Positions 38,231-49,047 of a stretch of DNA of 64,000 nt are shown in pieces. Made by a program: the position numbers and the translations under genes. A model generated the notes under the pieces. That model was given only the letters and a program-made list of their open reading frames with translations, did not search any database and was not told where the DNA came from. The stretch's first letter is position 1, and every line of letters begins with the position of its first letter. The DNA is taken from assembly GCF_002925905.1 (NCBI RefSeq), contig NZ_PRDB01000004.1, positions 372,001 to 436,000 of the forward strand, in the 5' to 3' direction. Source of the DNA: Klebsiella michiganensis. GTDB taxonomy: Bacteria; Pseudomonadota; Gammaproteobacteria; Enterobacterales; Enterobacteriaceae.

Positions 38231-40366
38231 ATGGGCATGGGCACCTTTCTGATATTTTTGATAGCTCTGCTAATCTGCGCATTGCTTATCGGGTGGTGGT
38301 ATCGCACGCATGCAAGACGTCGTCGCCTGCCGCTGCTGCAGGCCTTTAGCGATGCCGCGACGCGCAAGCTTTCCGATGAAGAGCGCAGCGCCGTAGAAAA
38401 ATACCTCGACCGTCTCAGCCGCAACCAGCAGCTGCCGGCATCAGGCGCCAGCAGCGCGCCGGTAAACCTGACCCTGAACGAACAGAGCGGCACCGTTTAT
38501 AGCGTCACCCGAGCCATCACTCGCTACGGCATCACCACCGACGACCTCAACAAATGGCGCTACTTTCTTGATTCCGTGGAAATTCATCTTCCCCCCTTCT
38601 GGGAACAACACATCAATGATGAAAACAGCGTCGAATTAATCTCCACCGATAGCCTGCCGCTGGTGATTGCTCTCAACGGGCAAACCCTCAGCGACTACCC
38701 GCACGAGTCCCGAGGGTTGGCGCTTGAAAAATCCTCCGTGCCTCAGGCTTCCATCCGCGGAGAAGAGAGCGAACAAATTGAGCTGCTGAACATCCGCCCG
38801 GAAACCCCTGAAGAGTACGCGCTCAGCCGCCCTGACGGTCTGCGCGAAGCCATCCTGGTGGTCACCGCTTTCCTGCTGTTTTATTGCAGCCTGATGACTC
38901 CCAACGTTTTTTCCCCCTGGCTACTGGGCGGCGGGTTGCTTCTCCTGCTTGCGGGCATATGGGGTATTTACGCCCCCCCACGTAAAACATCGCTGCGGGA
39001 AATTCACTGCCTGCGCGGCATGCCTAAACGCTGGGGGCTGTTTGGTGAAAACAACCAGGAACATATCAATAATATTTCCCTCGGTATTATCGATCTTATC
39101 TACCCGCGCCACTGGCAGCCGTGGATCGCGCAGGACCTCGGCCAACAAACGGATATCGACATCTATCTTAGCCGCCACGTTGTCCGCCAGGGGCGCTTCC
39201 TGTCGCTGCATGATGAGGTCAAAAACTTCCCGCTTCAGTACTGGCTCCGCAGCGCGATTATCGCCCTGGGCGCGCTGCTGGTCGTCGTGATGCTGTGGGC
39301 CAGCGTACCGCTGAATATGCCCTTTAAATTCACCCTTTCATGGCTCAAGGGCGCACAAACTATCGAAGCCACGACGGTTGCCCAGCTGGAGAAGTCAAAG
39401 ATTCGCATCGGCGACACGCTGCGCCTGAAAGGCACTGGAATGTGCAACATCCACTCGCCGGGCGCCTGGACGGCAAAAGAGAACTCGCCGTTTATGCCGT
39501 TCGATTGTTCACAAATCGTCTGGAATGATGCCCCTCCCCTGCCGCTGCCGGAGTCAGATATCGTCAGTAAAGCCACCGCCCTGATGCAGACAGTTCAGCG
39601 CCAGCTCCATCCCGAATCCGATGACGATTCGCGCGTCAGCCCGGCGCTGCGTTCCGCCATTCAGAAGTCAGGCATGGTGCTGCTGGATGACTTTGGCGAT
39701 ATCGTCACCAAAACTAACGACCTGTGCTCTGCGAAAGACGATTGCGTTCGTTTGAAGAATGCGCTGGTTAACCTCGGTAATACCCGCAACTGGGAAACCC
39801 TGACCAAACGCGCAAACGCGGGTAAGCTGGATGGCGTCAACGTCCTGTTACGCCCGGTAAGCGCGGAGTCGCTGGAGAATCTGGTCACCACCTCCACCGC
39901 CCCGTTCATCAGCCGTGAAACCTCGCGCGCGGCGCAGGCGCTGAATAGCCCGGCGCCCGGCGGTTTCCTGATTGCCAGCGATGAAGGCAGCGACCTGGTG
40001 AATCAGCCATGGCCAGGCACCGGGTTATACGACTTCCCTGCACACCAGCAGTGGAGCGAACTGCAGCGCCTGGCGGGCATGTTAATGCACACGCCGTTCC
40101 AGGCAGAAGGCATCGTCACCAATCTTTATACCGATGCCAACGGGACGCAGCACATCAACCTGCATCGTATTCCCGATCGCACCGGTCTGTGGCGCTATCT
40201 CGGCACCACGCTGCTGCTGCTGACCATGCTGGGCTGTACGGCGTATCACGGCCTTCAGGCTTTTCGTCGCTATCAGCGCCATCGCCAGCGTCAGGAAGAG
40301 ATTCAGAAATACTACGAAAGCTGCTTGAATCCGGATCTCCTTTCCTCGCCGGAACCGCAAGAATAA
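38231..40366 (+). CDS. igaA: IgaA/YrfF, inner membrane repressor of the Rcs stress system
   Basis: This 711-residue inner membrane protein is collinear with Salmonella IgaA/E. coli YrfF. It has an N-terminal helix (about 5-22), two helices near 208-242, a helix near 340-358 and one near 655-675, with a large periplasmic domain (about 360-650) that has Cys residues in GMCNIHS, PFDCSQI and LCSAKDDC. IgaA represses the Rcs phosphorelay by contact with RcsD and responds to RcsF. Loss is lethal unless Rcs is off. The annotated start is 38231; comparison with YrfF would also fit the ATG two codons later (38237). Confidence 0.94.
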   Translation: MGMGTFLIFLIALLICALLIGWWYRTHARRRRLPLLQAFSDAATRKLSDEERSAVEKYLDRLSRNQQLPASGASSAPVNLTLNEQSGTVYSVTRAITRYGITTDDLNKWRYFLDSVEIHLPPFWEQHINDENSVELISTDSLPLVIALNGQTLSDYPHESRGLALEKSSVPQASIRGEESEQIELLNIRPETPEEYALSRPDGLREAILVVTAFLLFYCSLMTPNVFSPWLLGGGLLLLLAGIWGIYAPPRKTSLREIHCLRGMPKRWGLFGENNQEHINNISLGIIDLIYPRHWQPWIAQDLGQQTDIDIYLSRHVVRQGRFLSLHDEVKNFPLQYWLRSAIIALGALLVVVMLWASVPLNMPFKFTLSWLKGAQTIEATTVAQLEKSKIRIGDTLRLKGTGMCNIHSPGAWTAKENSPFMPFDCSQIVWNDAPPLPLPESDIVSKATALMQTVQRQLHPESDDDSRVSPALRSAIQKSGMVLLDDFGDIVTKTNDLCSAKDDCVRLKNALVNLGNTRNWETLTKRANAGKLDGVNVLLRPVSAESLENLVTTSTAPFISRETSRAAQALNSPAPGGFLIASDEGSDLVNQPWPGTGLYDFPAHQQWSELQRLAGMLMHTPFQAEGIVTNLYTDANGTQHINLHRIPDRTGLWRYLGTTLLLLTMLGCTAYHGLQAFRRYQRHRQRQEEIQKYYESCLNPDLLSSPEPQE

Positions 40367-40372
40367 TTCTCT

Positions 40373-40401
40373 GCGCGACCGGGTATGATACCCTGTCGCG
40401 C
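40373..40401. other. Long hairpin between igaA and yrfG
   Basis: GCGCGAC-C-GGGTAT / ATACCC-T-GTCGCGC is a near-perfect hairpin filling most of the 61-base gap between igaA and yrfG. No T run follows, so it is more likely an mRNA processing or stability element than a terminator. Confidence 0.45.
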
Positions 40402-40427
40402 AATTTCCCCCTCGCTGGAGACTCACC

Positions 40428-41099
40428 ATGCATTTTGATATCGCCTGGCAGGAGGTTGATACCGTTCTGCTGGATATGGACGGCACACTGCTCGACCTCG
40501 CCTTCGACAACTACTTCTGGCAAAAACTGGTGCCGGAAACCTGGGGCGCCGCGCGGGGTCTCAACCTGCAGGAAGCCAGGGACGCAATGCGCCAGGAGTA
40601 CCACGCGGTGCAACATACGCTAAACTGGTACTGCCTGGACTACTGGAGCGAGCGCCTGGGTTTGGATATTTGCGCGATGACCAGCGAGCAGGGGCCAAGG
40701 GCCGCGCTGCGTGAAGATACCGTGCCGTTCCTCGAGGCGCTAAAAAACAGCGGCAAACGGCGGATTTTGCTGACCAACGCCCATCCGCATAATCTGGCGG
40801 TGAAGCTAAAGCACACCGGGCTGGATGCACACCTTGATTTATTGCTTTCCACCCACACATTTGGTTATCCGAAAGAAGATCAGCGGCTGTGGCACGCCGT
40901 GGCTGAAGAAACCGGCTTCGACGCGCGTAATACGCTCTTCGTCGACGATAACGAGGCGATTCTGGACGCGGCGGCGGAGTACGGCATCCGCTATTGCCTC
41001 GGTATCACCAACCCCGATTCCGGGCTGGCGGAAAAAAGCTACGCTCGCCATCCGGGGTTGAATGACTACCGGCATCTGATCCCCTCGCTGACCCTATAA
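40428..41099 (+). CDS. yrfG: GMP/IMP nucleotidase YrfG (HAD family)
   Basis: This 223-residue HAD hydrolase has motif I DMDGTLLDLAFDN (about residues 16-28), motif II LTNAHP and motif IV FVDDNEAILDAA. E. coli YrfG dephosphorylates GMP and IMP. The ribosome site is weak (CTGGAGA). It lies 11 bases before hslR, so yrfG-hslR-hslO is likely one unit. Confidence 0.94.
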   Translation: MHFDIAWQEVDTVLLDMDGTLLDLAFDNYFWQKLVPETWGAARGLNLQEARDAMRQEYHAVQHTLNWYCLDYWSERLGLDICAMTSEQGPRAALREDTVPFLEALKNSGKRRILLTNAHPHNLAVKLKHTGLDAHLDLLLSTHTFGYPKEDQRLWHAVAEETGFDARNTLFVDDNEAILDAAAEYGIRYCLGITNPDSGLAEKSYARHPGLNDYRHLIPSLTL

Positions 41100-41110
41100 C
41101 AGGAGAGGCC

Positions 41111-41512
41111 ATGAAAGAAAAACCCGTCGAAGCCGTCAGGCTGGACAAATGGCTGTGGGCGGCCCGCATTTATAAAACCCGTGCGCTGGCGCGCGAGATG
41201 ATTGAAGGCGGCAAGGTGCACTATAACGGACAACGCAGTAAGCCGGGCAAAGTGGTCGAGCTGAACGCGACCCTGCTGCTTCGCCAGGGCAATGACGAAC
41301 GAACCATCGTGGTAAAGGGCATTACCGAACAGCGCAGACCCGCCAGTGAAGCCGTCGCGCTTTATGAAGAGACGGCGGAGAGCATCGAGAAACGCGAGAA
41401 AATGGCGCTGGCGCGGAAGATGAACGCGTTAACCATGCCGCATCCCGACAGGCGACCGGATAAGAAAGAGCGCCGCGACCTGATGAGATTTAAACACGGC
41501 GATAGTGAATAA
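41111..41512 (+). CDS. hslR: Ribosome-associated heat shock protein 15 (HslR)
   Basis: This 133-residue S4-domain RNA-binding protein starts MKEKPVEAVRLDKWLWAARI; the S4 fold covers about residues 9-70 and the C-terminus is a basic tail. HslR rescues stalled 50S subunits that carry peptidyl-tRNA. The ribosome site AGGAGAGG is strong. It is followed by hslO after 18 bases. Confidence 0.96.
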   Translation: MKEKPVEAVRLDKWLWAARIYKTRALAREMIEGGKVHYNGQRSKPGKVVELNATLLLRQGNDERTIVVKGITEQRRPASEAVALYEETAESIEKREKMALARKMNALTMPHPDRRPDKKERRDLMRFKHGDSE

Positions 41513-41530
41513 CTGTGGCCCGCAAGAGAG

Positions 41531-42415
41531 ATGATTATGACTCAACACGATCAATTACACCGCTATCTGTTTGAAAACTATGCCGTACGCGGTGAGCTGG
41601 TAACCGTTTCAGAAACTTTAGAACAGATTCTGACCAACCATAGCTACCCGCAGCCGGTGAAAACCGTGCTGGCGGAACTGCTGGTTGCCACCAGCCTGCT
41701 GACCGCCACGCTGAAGTTCGCCGGCGATATTACCGTTCAGCTGCAGGGCGATGGCCCGCTGTCGCTGGCGGTGATCAACGGCAACAACCAGCAGCAGATG
41801 CGCGGTGTAGCCCGCGTCCAGGGCGAGATCCCGGAAGGGGCGGACCTGAAAACCATGGTCGGTAACGGATATCTGGTCATTACCATCTCTCCGGAAGAGG
41901 GCGAGCGCTATCAGGGCGTGGTCGGTCTCGAGGGGGATACCCTTGCGGCCTGCCTCGAAGATTACTTCCAGCGCTCCGAACAGCTGCCGACCCGACTGAT
42001 CATTCGTAGCGGTGAACACGACGGTAAACCGATGGCCGGCGGCATGCTGCTGCAGGTTCTGCCGGCGCAGGACGCACAGGCGGCGGATTTCGAACATCTG
42101 AGCACCCTGACTGAGACCATCAAAGCTGAAGAGCTGTTTACCCTGCCAGCGAACGATGTGCTCTGGCGCTTGTATCACGAAGAAGAAGTCACCGTTTACG
42201 AGCCGCAGAACGTCGAGTTTAAATGCACCTGCTCTCGCGAGCGCTGCGCCGGCGCGCTGAAAACGCTGCCGGATGAGGAGATCGATAGCATCCTGGCCGA
42301 TGAAGGTGAAATCGATATGCACTGCGACTACTGCGGTAATCACTACATCTTTAATGCGATGGATATTGCCGAAATTCGTAACAACGCCTCCCCGGCCGAC
42401 CCGCAGCTCCACTAA
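41531..42415 (+). CDS. hslO: Redox-regulated chaperone Hsp33 (HslO)
   Basis: This 294-residue holdase chaperone is switched on by oxidation. The C-terminal zinc motif is complete: CTC in [10 protein letters not shown] and CDYC in [10 protein letters not shown]. The start [16 protein letters not shown] matches E. coli; the ATG two codons later is an alternative. In E. coli yhgE follows before pckA; here pckA comes next. Confidence 0.97.
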   Translation: MIMTQHDQLHRYLFENYAVRGELVTVSETLEQILTNHSYPQPVKTVLAELLVATSLLTATLKFAGDITVQLQGDGPLSLAVINGNNQQQMRGVARVQGEIPEGADLKTMVGNGYLVITISPEEGERYQGVVGLEGDTLAACLEDYFQRSEQLPTRLIIRSGEHDGKPMAGGMLLQVLPAQDAQAADFEHLSTLTETIKAEELFTLPANDVLWRLYHEEEVTVYEPQNVEFKCTCSRERCAGALKTLPDEEIDSILADEGEIDMHCDYCGNHYIFNAMDIAEIRNNASPADPQLH

Positions 42416-42427
42416 TCATCGCTTCGT

Positions 42428-42454
42428 CAGGCGCGGTTTCCCTTTTCGCGCCTG
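42428..42454 (+). other. Stem-loop after hslO
   Basis: CAGGCGCG / CGCGCCTG with an 11-base loop lies 13 bases after the hslO stop. It has no T run right after the stem (CTTTTT comes about 10 bases later), so terminator function is uncertain. Confidence 0.4.
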
Positions 42455-42763
42455 GCGTCAACGCTTTTTCTGCGCGTGGTGAATCGATTCCCCATGAAAG
42501 AGTTACGTAATTTTCTTTCAGGTAAGCGATTACATTCACATTTCAACAGTTTTTTTAATTACTTTTTAACCATTAAGAAACATCTACCCCCAACTATGCC
42601 CCAATTCCTGAGATAATCCCCTACGCCTCGTGACAGGAGTCACAACGTTTTTCGTAAGTCCGCCGTTTGTCGAGATACGTAAATCTATGAGCCTGGTCGC
42701 GGTCTATACCCCGTAATAAACCCTACAATTTAAAGCAGTACATATTGGCTAAGGAGCAGTGAC
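42455..42763 (+). promoter_or_regulatory. pckA: pckA promoter region with CRP site
   Basis: About 309 bases with no gene. A CRP-like site CGTGA-CAGGAG-TCACA lies at 42629-42644, one mismatch from consensus. pckA is catabolite-regulated in E. coli, which fits. The ribosome site is AAGGAG before the ATG. Confidence 0.65.
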
Positions 42764-44386
42764 ATGCGCGTTAATAATGGTTTAACCCCGCAGGATCTCA
42801 AGGCTTATGGTATCAATGACGTCCAGGATATCGTTCATAACCCCAGCTACGACACTTTGTATGAAGAAGAGCTCGCCCCCAATCTGGAAGGCTATGAACG
42901 TGGCGTATTAACAAATCTTGGTGCAATCGCCGTAGATACCGGTATTTTTACCGGCCGTTCTCCAAAAGATAAGTATATCGTTCGTGACGACACCACCCGC
43001 GATACGGTGTGGTGGGCTGATAAAGGCAAAGGCAAGAACGACAACAAGCCGCTCTCTGAGGAAACGTGGCAGCACCTGAAGGGGCTGGTGACCCGCCAGC
43101 TCTCCGGCAAGCGTCTGTTTATCGTTGACGCCTTCTGCGGCGCCAATGCCGACACCCGCCTGAGCGTCCGCTTTATTACCGAAGTCGCCTGGCAAGCGCA
43201 TTTCGTGAAGAACATGTTTATCCGACCAGGCGATGAAGAGCTGGCAAACTTCAAGCCGGACTTCATCGTGATGAACGGCGCCAAGTGCACCAACCCGCAG
43301 TGGAAAGAACAGGGTCTGAACTCCGAGAACTTCGTCGCGTTCAACCTGACCGAGCGCATTCAGCTCATCGGCGGCACCTGGTACGGCGGCGAAATGAAAA
43401 AAGGGATGTTCTCGATCATGAACTACCTGCTGCCGCTGAAGGGCATCGCCTCCATGCACTGCTCCGCCAACGTAGGGGAAAAAGAGGATGTCGCCATCTT
43501 CTTCGGCCTTTCCGGTACCGGCAAGACCACCCTCTCTACCGATCCGAAACGCCGTCTGATTGGCGATGACGAACACGGCTGGGATGACGACGGGGTCTTC
43601 AACTTCGAAGGCGGCTGCTACGCCAAGACCATTAAGCTTTCCGAAGCCGCGGAGCCGGATATCTACCATGCGATTCGCCGCGATGCGCTGCTGGAGAACG
43701 TGGTGGTGCTGGCCGACGGCACCGTCGATTTTAACGACGGTTCGAAGACCGAAAACACCCGCGTCTCTTATCCGATCAACCATATCGAGAACATCGTTAA
43801 GCCGATCTCTAAGGCCGGTCATGCCACCAAGGTTATCTTCCTGACCGCCGACGCCTTTGGCGTCCTGCCGCCGGTTTCTCGCCTGACCGCCGACCAGACC
43901 CAGTACCATTTCCTGTCTGGCTTCACCGCCAAACTGGCAGGTACCGAGCGCGGCGTTACGGAGCCGACGCCAACCTTCTCCGCCTGCTTTGGCGCGGCGT
44001 TCCTGTCGCTGCACCCGACGCAGTACGCGGAAGTGCTGGTGAAACGCATGCAGGCCTCCGGCGCCCAGGCTTATCTGGTCAACACCGGCTGGAACGGTAC
44101 CGGTAAACGTATCTCTATCAAAGATACTCGCGCCATTATCGACGCCATTCTTGATGGTTCGCTGGACAACGCCGAAACCTTCACTCTGCCGATGTTTGAG
44201 CTGCAGATCCCGACCGAGCTTCCCGGCGTGGATACCCATATCCTTGACCCGCGCAACACCTACGGATCGCCGGAGCAGTGGCAGGAGAAAGCGGAACAGC
44301 TGGCGAAGCTGTTTATCGAGAACTTCGAGAAGTACACCGATACGCCGGCGGGCGCTGCGCTGGTGGCCGCGGGGCCGAAACGCTAA
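42764..44386 (+). CDS. pckA: Phosphoenolpyruvate carboxykinase (ATP) PckA
   Basis: This 540-residue enzyme converts oxaloacetate to PEP with ATP, the entry step of gluconeogenesis. The kinase P-loop [11 protein letters not shown] (about 248-258), the Mg/Mn site [19 protein letters not shown] and the PEP-binding RSPKDKY are present. Length matches E. coli (540). A terminator follows 17 bases after the stop and malQ lies immediately beyond it. Confidence 0.98.
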   Translation: MRVNNGLTPQDLKAYGINDVQDIVHNPSYDTLYEEELAPNLEGYERGVLTNLGAIAVDTGIFTGRSPKDKYIVRDDTTRDTVWWADKGKGKNDNKPLSEETWQHLKGLVTRQLSGKRLFIVDAFCGANADTRLSVRFITEVAWQAHFVKNMFIRPGDEELANFKPDFIVMNGAKCTNPQWKEQGLNSENFVAFNLTERIQLIGGTWYGGEMKKGMFSIMNYLLPLKGIASMHCSANVGEKEDVAIFFGLSGTGKTTLSTDPKRRLIGDDEHGWDDDGVFNFEGGCYAKTIKLSEAAEPDIYHAIRRDALLENVVVLADGTVDFNDGSKTENTRVSYPINHIENIVKPISKAGHATKVIFLTADAFGVLPPVSRLTADQTQYHFLSGFTAKLAGTERGVTEPTPTFSACFGAAFLSLHPTQYAEVLVKRMQASGAQAYLVNTGWNGTGKRISIKDTRAIIDAILDGSLDNAETFTLPMFELQIPTELPGVDTHILDPRNTYGSPEQWQEKAEQLAKLFIENFEKYTDTPAGAALVAAGPKR

Positions 44387-44403
44387 TCGGGTCCGCAGAA
44401 ATG

Positions 44404-44433
44404 AAAAAGCCGGGAATCGCTTCCCGGCTTTTT
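44404..44433. terminator. Bidirectional terminator shared by pckA and malQ
   Basis: A perfect 13-base inverted repeat (AAAAAGCCGGGAA / TTCCCGGCTTTTT, loop TCGC) lies 17 bases after pckA and 13 bases from the malQ stop codon. It can serve both convergent genes and marks the point where the usual envZ-to-gntT block is missing. Confidence 0.92.
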
Positions 44434-44446
44434 TATCGCGTTGACA

Positions 44447-46540
44447 TCACGCTGGCTTCTTCTTACTCGCCGCCTTACGCCGCTTATCCAGATCCTTAAG
44501 CAGCTTATTCACCTGCTCATCGGCAAACATCGCCTCGAGGGTGGTGGAGAGCTTGCGACGCCAGTTTGGATACTCCGTGCTGGTGCCCGGAATATTGACC
44601 GGCTCGGCCATCTCCAGCCAGTCTTCCGGCTGCAGGCCCAGCAGGGCGCTGTTGCTGTCGGCAATATAGCGCTGCATTCCACGATTGAGGGTCGACGTCA
44701 TCGCCATCAGAGACGCTTTGTGCCCGGTACGCTTCGGCAGACAGCCGTAGCGGTGCAGAGCGTCCAGCAGCCCCTGCTTCGCCCGCTCGCGGTCCTGATA
44801 CAGTCCGCGCAGTACCACCGCATCCGGATACAGGCCAAGCGATTTACCCAGCGTCAGGTCGCCGCTTTCCCAGTAGCCGCGCAGCGTTGGCAGGTCATGC
44901 GTCGTAGCCACAGCCATTGATTGCTCCGGATACGCCTTCGGCGCACGGAAAGTCTTCTCGTGGTCATTTTCGAAATAGAGCACTTTGTAAGAGTAAACGC
45001 CGCTTTTACGCAGCTTACCGACGATCTCTACCGGTACGGTTCCCAGATCCTCGCCGATCACCATACAGCGATGACGCTTACTCTCCAGCGCCAGAATCGA
45101 CAACAGATCGTCGACCGGATACTGCACATAGGCGCCGTGATCGGCCGTTTCACCGTAAGGGATCCACCACAAACGCAGCACCGACATCACGTGATCGATG
45201 CGCAGCGCCCCGCAGTTTTGCATGTTGGCGCGCAGCAGTTCGACAAACGGCTCATAGGCGCGCGCCACGATGATATGCGGATCCATCGGCGGCAGGCCCC
45301 AGTTTTGTCCCAGCGGGCCCAGGATATCCGGCGGCGCGCCGACGGAAGCTTTCAGGCAGTACAGCTCGCGATCGCACCAGGTTTCCGCCCCGCCTTCCGC
45401 AACGCCCACCGCCAGATCGCGATACAGGCCGATCGGCATAGCGTCGTTCTGGCTGGTATGCCAGCATTCGGCAAACTGAGTGAAAGCGAGCCACTGCAGC
45501 CACAGGTAAAAATTCACCTCATCGGCGTGTTCGGTGCAGAACGCTTTAACCTCCGGGCTATCGGTATCCTGATAAGCCTTCGGCCACGCGGGCCAGCCCC
45601 AGCGCAGCGGATCCTGCTTAACCTGCCAGGCGTGCAGCGCGTCAAACGCCGCCTGCCAGTACAGGCTTTCCCCCTCGCGCGCCACAAACTGACGGAACTC
45701 CGCCGTCGTCTCATCGTTACGTGCGGAAAAACCTTTCCAGGCCATGCGCAGCGCAGTGAGCTTAAGGGCGGTCACGGCGGTGTAGTCAACATCATCGGTC
45801 TGACGCGCGGCCTGTAGGGCCTGCTGCGTAGCCGGTGATTGCCACCATTTCTGCGCCTCTTTGCTGTGTCGGAAATCCTCTACCGCATTGACATCAATAT
45901 AGATAACGTTGAGCCAGCGGCGTGAAGAGGGGCTGTACGGACTGGCGCTCTCCGGATTAGCCGGATAGAGCGCGTGAATCGGGTTAAGCCCGATAAACGC
46001 ACCGCCGCGGTGGGCGATTTCCGGCAGCATCGCGCGTAAATCGCCGAAGTCGCCAATCCCCCAGTTCTTCTCCGAGCGCAGCGTATACAGCTGTACGCAG
46101 GTTCCCCACAGCTTCTTGCCATCCTTCAGCGCCTGCGGTTCGTAGCAGCGCGCGGGCGCAACGATGACCCGGCAGTGCCAGCGGTCGCCGTCCTGAGTCA
46201 GCGTCAGCGTGTGGTACCCTTCCGGCAATCTTGCCGGCAGCGGCAGCGTTTCACCGCCGCGCGCCTGGCCCTGATACTGTTTCCCTTCTTCGGTGGTGAG
46301 GATCCAGTGGAACTCCCCCTGGCCCGCCACCGGCAGAGACATCTTTTTGCCGTAGGTGAACACCTGCACCGCAGGCAGCGGGTTAACCGCCGCCTTCACG
46401 GCGGTCGCAGTACGATGCATCGCATCAAGCAGCCGCTGCTTGGTCACCGCAGCAATGGACTGCGGCTTTCCATGAGCGTTGATGTAGCTTGGGCTTATTC
46501 CCGCCGCCAGGGCAGCGTTATCAAGGCGTTTAGTCTCCAT
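44447..46540 (-). CDS. malQ: 4-alpha-glucanotransferase (amylomaltase) MalQ
   Basis: This 697-residue GH77 enzyme transfers maltodextrin units and releases glucose. Conserved features are LRIDHVMSVLRLWW (nucleophile Asp), VIGEDLGTVP (acid/base Glu) and ATTHDLPTLRGYWE (Asp). The N-terminal MalQ extension (1-130) is present. It follows malP by ten bases on the same strand and is controlled by MalT. Confidence 0.97.
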   Translation of the reverse strand: METKRLDNAALAAGISPSYINAHGKPQSIAAVTKQRLLDAMHRTATAVKAAVNPLPAVQVFTYGKKMSLPVAGQGEFHWILTTEEGKQYQGQARGGETLPLPARLPEGYHTLTLTQDGDRWHCRVIVAPARCYEPQALKDGKKLWGTCVQLYTLRSEKNWGIGDFGDLRAMLPEIAHRGGAFIGLNPIHALYPANPESASPYSPSSRRWLNVIYIDVNAVEDFRHSKEAQKWWQSPATQQALQAARQTDDVDYTAVTALKLTALRMAWKGFSARNDETTAEFRQFVAREGESLYWQAAFDALHAWQVKQDPLRWGWPAWPKAYQDTDSPEVKAFCTEHADEVNFYLWLQWLAFTQFAECWHTSQNDAMPIGLYRDLAVGVAEGGAETWCDRELYCLKASVGAPPDILGPLGQNWGLPPMDPHIIVARAYEPFVELLRANMQNCGALRIDHVMSVLRLWWIPYGETADHGAYVQYPVDDLLSILALESKRHRCMVIGEDLGTVPVEIVGKLRKSGVYSYKVLYFENDHEKTFRAPKAYPEQSMAVATTHDLPTLRGYWESGDLTLGKSLGLYPDAVVLRGLYQDRERAKQGLLDALHRYGCLPKRTGHKASLMAMTSTLNRGMQRYIADSNSALLGLQPEDWLEMAEPVNIPGTSTEYPNWRRKLSTTLEAMFADEQVNKLLKDLDKRRKAASKKKPA

Positions 46541-46550
46541 AGGCCTGTCC

Positions 46551-48941
46551 TTAGCGTTTTGCCTGCCAGATACGTTGCTGATAATCGCGAATCGAGCGGT
46601 CGGAGCTGAACATGCCGCAGCGCGCGGTGTTCAGGATCGCTGCGCGCGTCCAGGCCTCCTGGTCGCGATACAGCGCATCAACCTGCTTCTGCGCCGCCAC
46701 GTAGGCTTCAAAATCAGCCAGCACCAGGTACGGATCGCCGCCTTTCAGCAGGCTATGCAGCATCTGGTCAAAGGCATGCTTATCGCCATCGCTATATTTG
46801 CCGCTCTCCAGCTCTTTCAGCACCGCGTCCAGCAGCTTGTCTTTCTTACGCCATTTCAGCGGATCGTAGCCTTTGGCCTTCAGCGCTTTCACTTCTTCCA
46901 CGGTATGACCGAAGATAAAGATGTTTTCGTCACCCACCTGCTCAGCGATTTCCACGTTCGCCCCGTCCAGGGTTCCCACGGTCAGCGCGCCGTTCAGCGC
47001 CAGCTTCATATTGCCGGTACCGGAGGCCTCTTTACCCGCCGTAGAGATCTGCTCGGAGACATCCGCCGCCGGGATCAGCATTTCCGCCGCCGAGACGCAG
47101 TAGTCCGGCAGGAATACCACTTTCAGCTTATCGCCAACCAGCGGATCGTTATTGATCGCTGCGGCAACCTTGTTGATCGCCCAGATAATATTCTTCGCCA
47201 GGTAGTAGCCCGGCGCCGCTTTCGCACCGAACAGGAACACGCGCGGTACGCGGTCCGTCTGCGGGTTCTCGCGGATTTCTTTGTACTGCGCGAGGATGTT
47301 CAGCAGGTTGAGGTGCTGACGTTTGTACTCGTGCAGACGTTTAATCTGGATATCGAAAATCGCCTGCGGATTAATCTCGATACCGGTACGCCGCTTCACA
47401 AACTCCGCCAGACGAACCTTGTTGGCCAGCTTAATGTCGCGATACGTCTGACGGAACTTAGCGTCATCGGCATATTTTTCGAGGTTGATCAGCTGGTCGA
47501 GATCGTTGGCCCACTCTTTCTTCAGGGTTTTATCCAGCAGCGCGGCCAGAGCCGGGTTGCACTGTTTGATCCAGCGGCGCGGGGTAATACCGTTGGTGAC
47601 GTTATGGAATTTATTCGGCCACAGCTGGTGATATTCCGGGAACAGATCTTTCACCACCAGGTCGGAGTGCAGCGCGGCAACGCCGTTAACCGCAAAGCCA
47701 CTCACCACGCACATGTTCGCCATGCGAACCTGTTTATCGTGCACCACCGCCAGTTTCGCCCATACCTGCTTATCGCCCGGCCAGGTTTTATCCACCAGCG
47801 TTTTAAAGCGGTCGTTAATCTGTTTGATGATCTGCATGTGGCGCGGCAGCAGCGCTTTCACCAGCTTCTCATCCCAGCACTCCAGCGCTTCCGGCATCAG
47901 GGTGTGGTTGGTATACGCGAAGGTTTTGCTGGTAATCGCCCAGGCGTCGTCCCAGCTCAGCTGATGCTCATCAATCAGCACGCGCAGCAGTTCCGGAATC
48001 GCAATCGTCGGGTGAGTATCGTTAAGCTGGATGACTTCATAATCCGCCAGCTCCGCCAGCTTGCGGCCCGCCAGATGATGGCGACGCAGAATATCGGCAA
48101 CCGAGCAGGCGCACTGGAAGTACTGCTGCATCAGACGCAGTTTTTTACCCGCCTGATGGTTATCGTTCGGGTAGAGAACTTTCGTCAGTTTTTCGGCGTC
48201 AATGCCCTGCTGTTCGGCACGCAGGAAATCGCCGTCGTTGAATTTGGTCAGGTTAAACGGATGCGCGTGCTTAGCCTGCCACAGGCGCAGCGGCTGAGCC
48301 ACGTTGTTGCGGTAGCCCAGAACCGGCAGATCCCAGGCTTCGCCGGTAATCACGAATGCCGGTATCCACTCACCGCTTTTGGTCACTTTACCGCCGAGGC
48401 CAACCTGCACGTCCAGCGCTTCGTTGTGGCGGAACCACGGGTAGCTATTACGCCCCCAGTCATCCGGCGCTTCCATCTGCTGGCCGTCAGCGAAAGACTG
48501 GCGGAACAGACCGTACTGGTAGTTCAGGCCGTAGCCGGTCGCCGACTGGCCAACGGTAGCCATTGAATCAAGGAAACAAGCCGCCAGACGGCCAAGACCG
48601 CCGTTGCCCAGACCCGGGTCGATTTCCTCTTCCAGCAGGTCGGTCAAATTAATGTCGTGGGCCTGAAGCTCATCGCTGACCTGCTGATACCAGCCAAGGT
48701 TAAGCAGGTTGTTGCCGGTCAGGCGACCGATCAAAAACTCCATGGAGATATAGTTTACGTGGCGCTGCCCTTCGGCCGCTTTTGCTACCGGCTGAGCCGA
48801 CAACAGCTCGGACAGCGCACCGCTAACGGCGCGCCACCACTGACGCTGGGTCATCTCGGAAGCGGACTGTAAACCAAAATGCTGCCACTGACGCGTCAGT
48901 GCAGCCTGAAACTGAGCTTTGTTAAAAGAAGTCTGTGACAT
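46551..48941 (-). CDS. malP: Maltodextrin phosphorylase MalP
   Basis: This 796-residue GT35 phosphorylase releases glucose 1-phosphate from maltodextrins. The PLP Lys is in [34 protein letters not shown] and the tower-type helices are conserved. It is assigned to MalP rather than GlgP by length, by the malPQ order and by its divergence from malT. A second phosphorylase gene (glgP) lies 7 kb away. Confidence 0.97.
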   Translation of the reverse strand: MSQTSFNKAQFQAALTRQWQHFGLQSASEMTQRQWWRAVSGALSELLSAQPVAKAAEGQRHVNYISMEFLIGRLTGNNLLNLGWYQQVSDELQAHDINLTDLLEEEIDPGLGNGGLGRLAACFLDSMATVGQSATGYGLNYQYGLFRQSFADGQQMEAPDDWGRNSYPWFRHNEALDVQVGLGGKVTKSGEWIPAFVITGEAWDLPVLGYRNNVAQPLRLWQAKHAHPFNLTKFNDGDFLRAEQQGIDAEKLTKVLYPNDNHQAGKKLRLMQQYFQCACSVADILRRHHLAGRKLAELADYEVIQLNDTHPTIAIPELLRVLIDEHQLSWDDAWAITSKTFAYTNHTLMPEALECWDEKLVKALLPRHMQIIKQINDRFKTLVDKTWPGDKQVWAKLAVVHDKQVRMANMCVVSGFAVNGVAALHSDLVVKDLFPEYHQLWPNKFHNVTNGITPRRWIKQCNPALAALLDKTLKKEWANDLDQLINLEKYADDAKFRQTYRDIKLANKVRLAEFVKRRTGIEINPQAIFDIQIKRLHEYKRQHLNLLNILAQYKEIRENPQTDRVPRVFLFGAKAAPGYYLAKNIIWAINKVAAAINNDPLVGDKLKVVFLPDYCVSAAEMLIPAADVSEQISTAGKEASGTGNMKLALNGALTVGTLDGANVEIAEQVGDENIFIFGHTVEEVKALKAKGYDPLKWRKKDKLLDAVLKELESGKYSDGDKHAFDQMLHSLLKGGDPYLVLADFEAYVAAQKQVDALYRDQEAWTRAAILNTARCGMFSSDRSIRDYQQRIWQAKR

Positions 48942-49002
48942 AAGTAATCCGGGTCCTTTACTAAAACGTTAGCGTTAGTGTGCCGACCTCCCGGAGTCGC
49001 GT

Positions 49003-49047
49003 CCTCATCCCGCCAGGGATTAGCCGGGGAGGAGTAGCAGGGATGAG
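49003..49047. promoter_or_regulatory. malP: Cluster of MalT boxes for the malPQ promoter
   Basis: Three GGA(T/G)GA cores lie within 45 bases: one in minus orientation (core 49004-49009, in GGGATGAGG) and two in plus orientation (GGGGAGGAG, GGGATGAG). MalT binds such arrays, and their place about 60-110 bases before the malP start fits the E. coli malP promoter. Confidence 0.65.

Noticed and set aside
42908-44239. A 443-codon open frame on the minus strand opposite pckA
   Set aside because: It is an antisense frame of a conserved gene with no recognisable domain or ribosome site.
46575-48566. A 663-codon open frame on the plus strand opposite malP
   Set aside because: It is the mirror of a GC-rich, highly expressed gene; the opposite strand is a well-supported MalP with all catalytic motifs, and the translation shows no family features.
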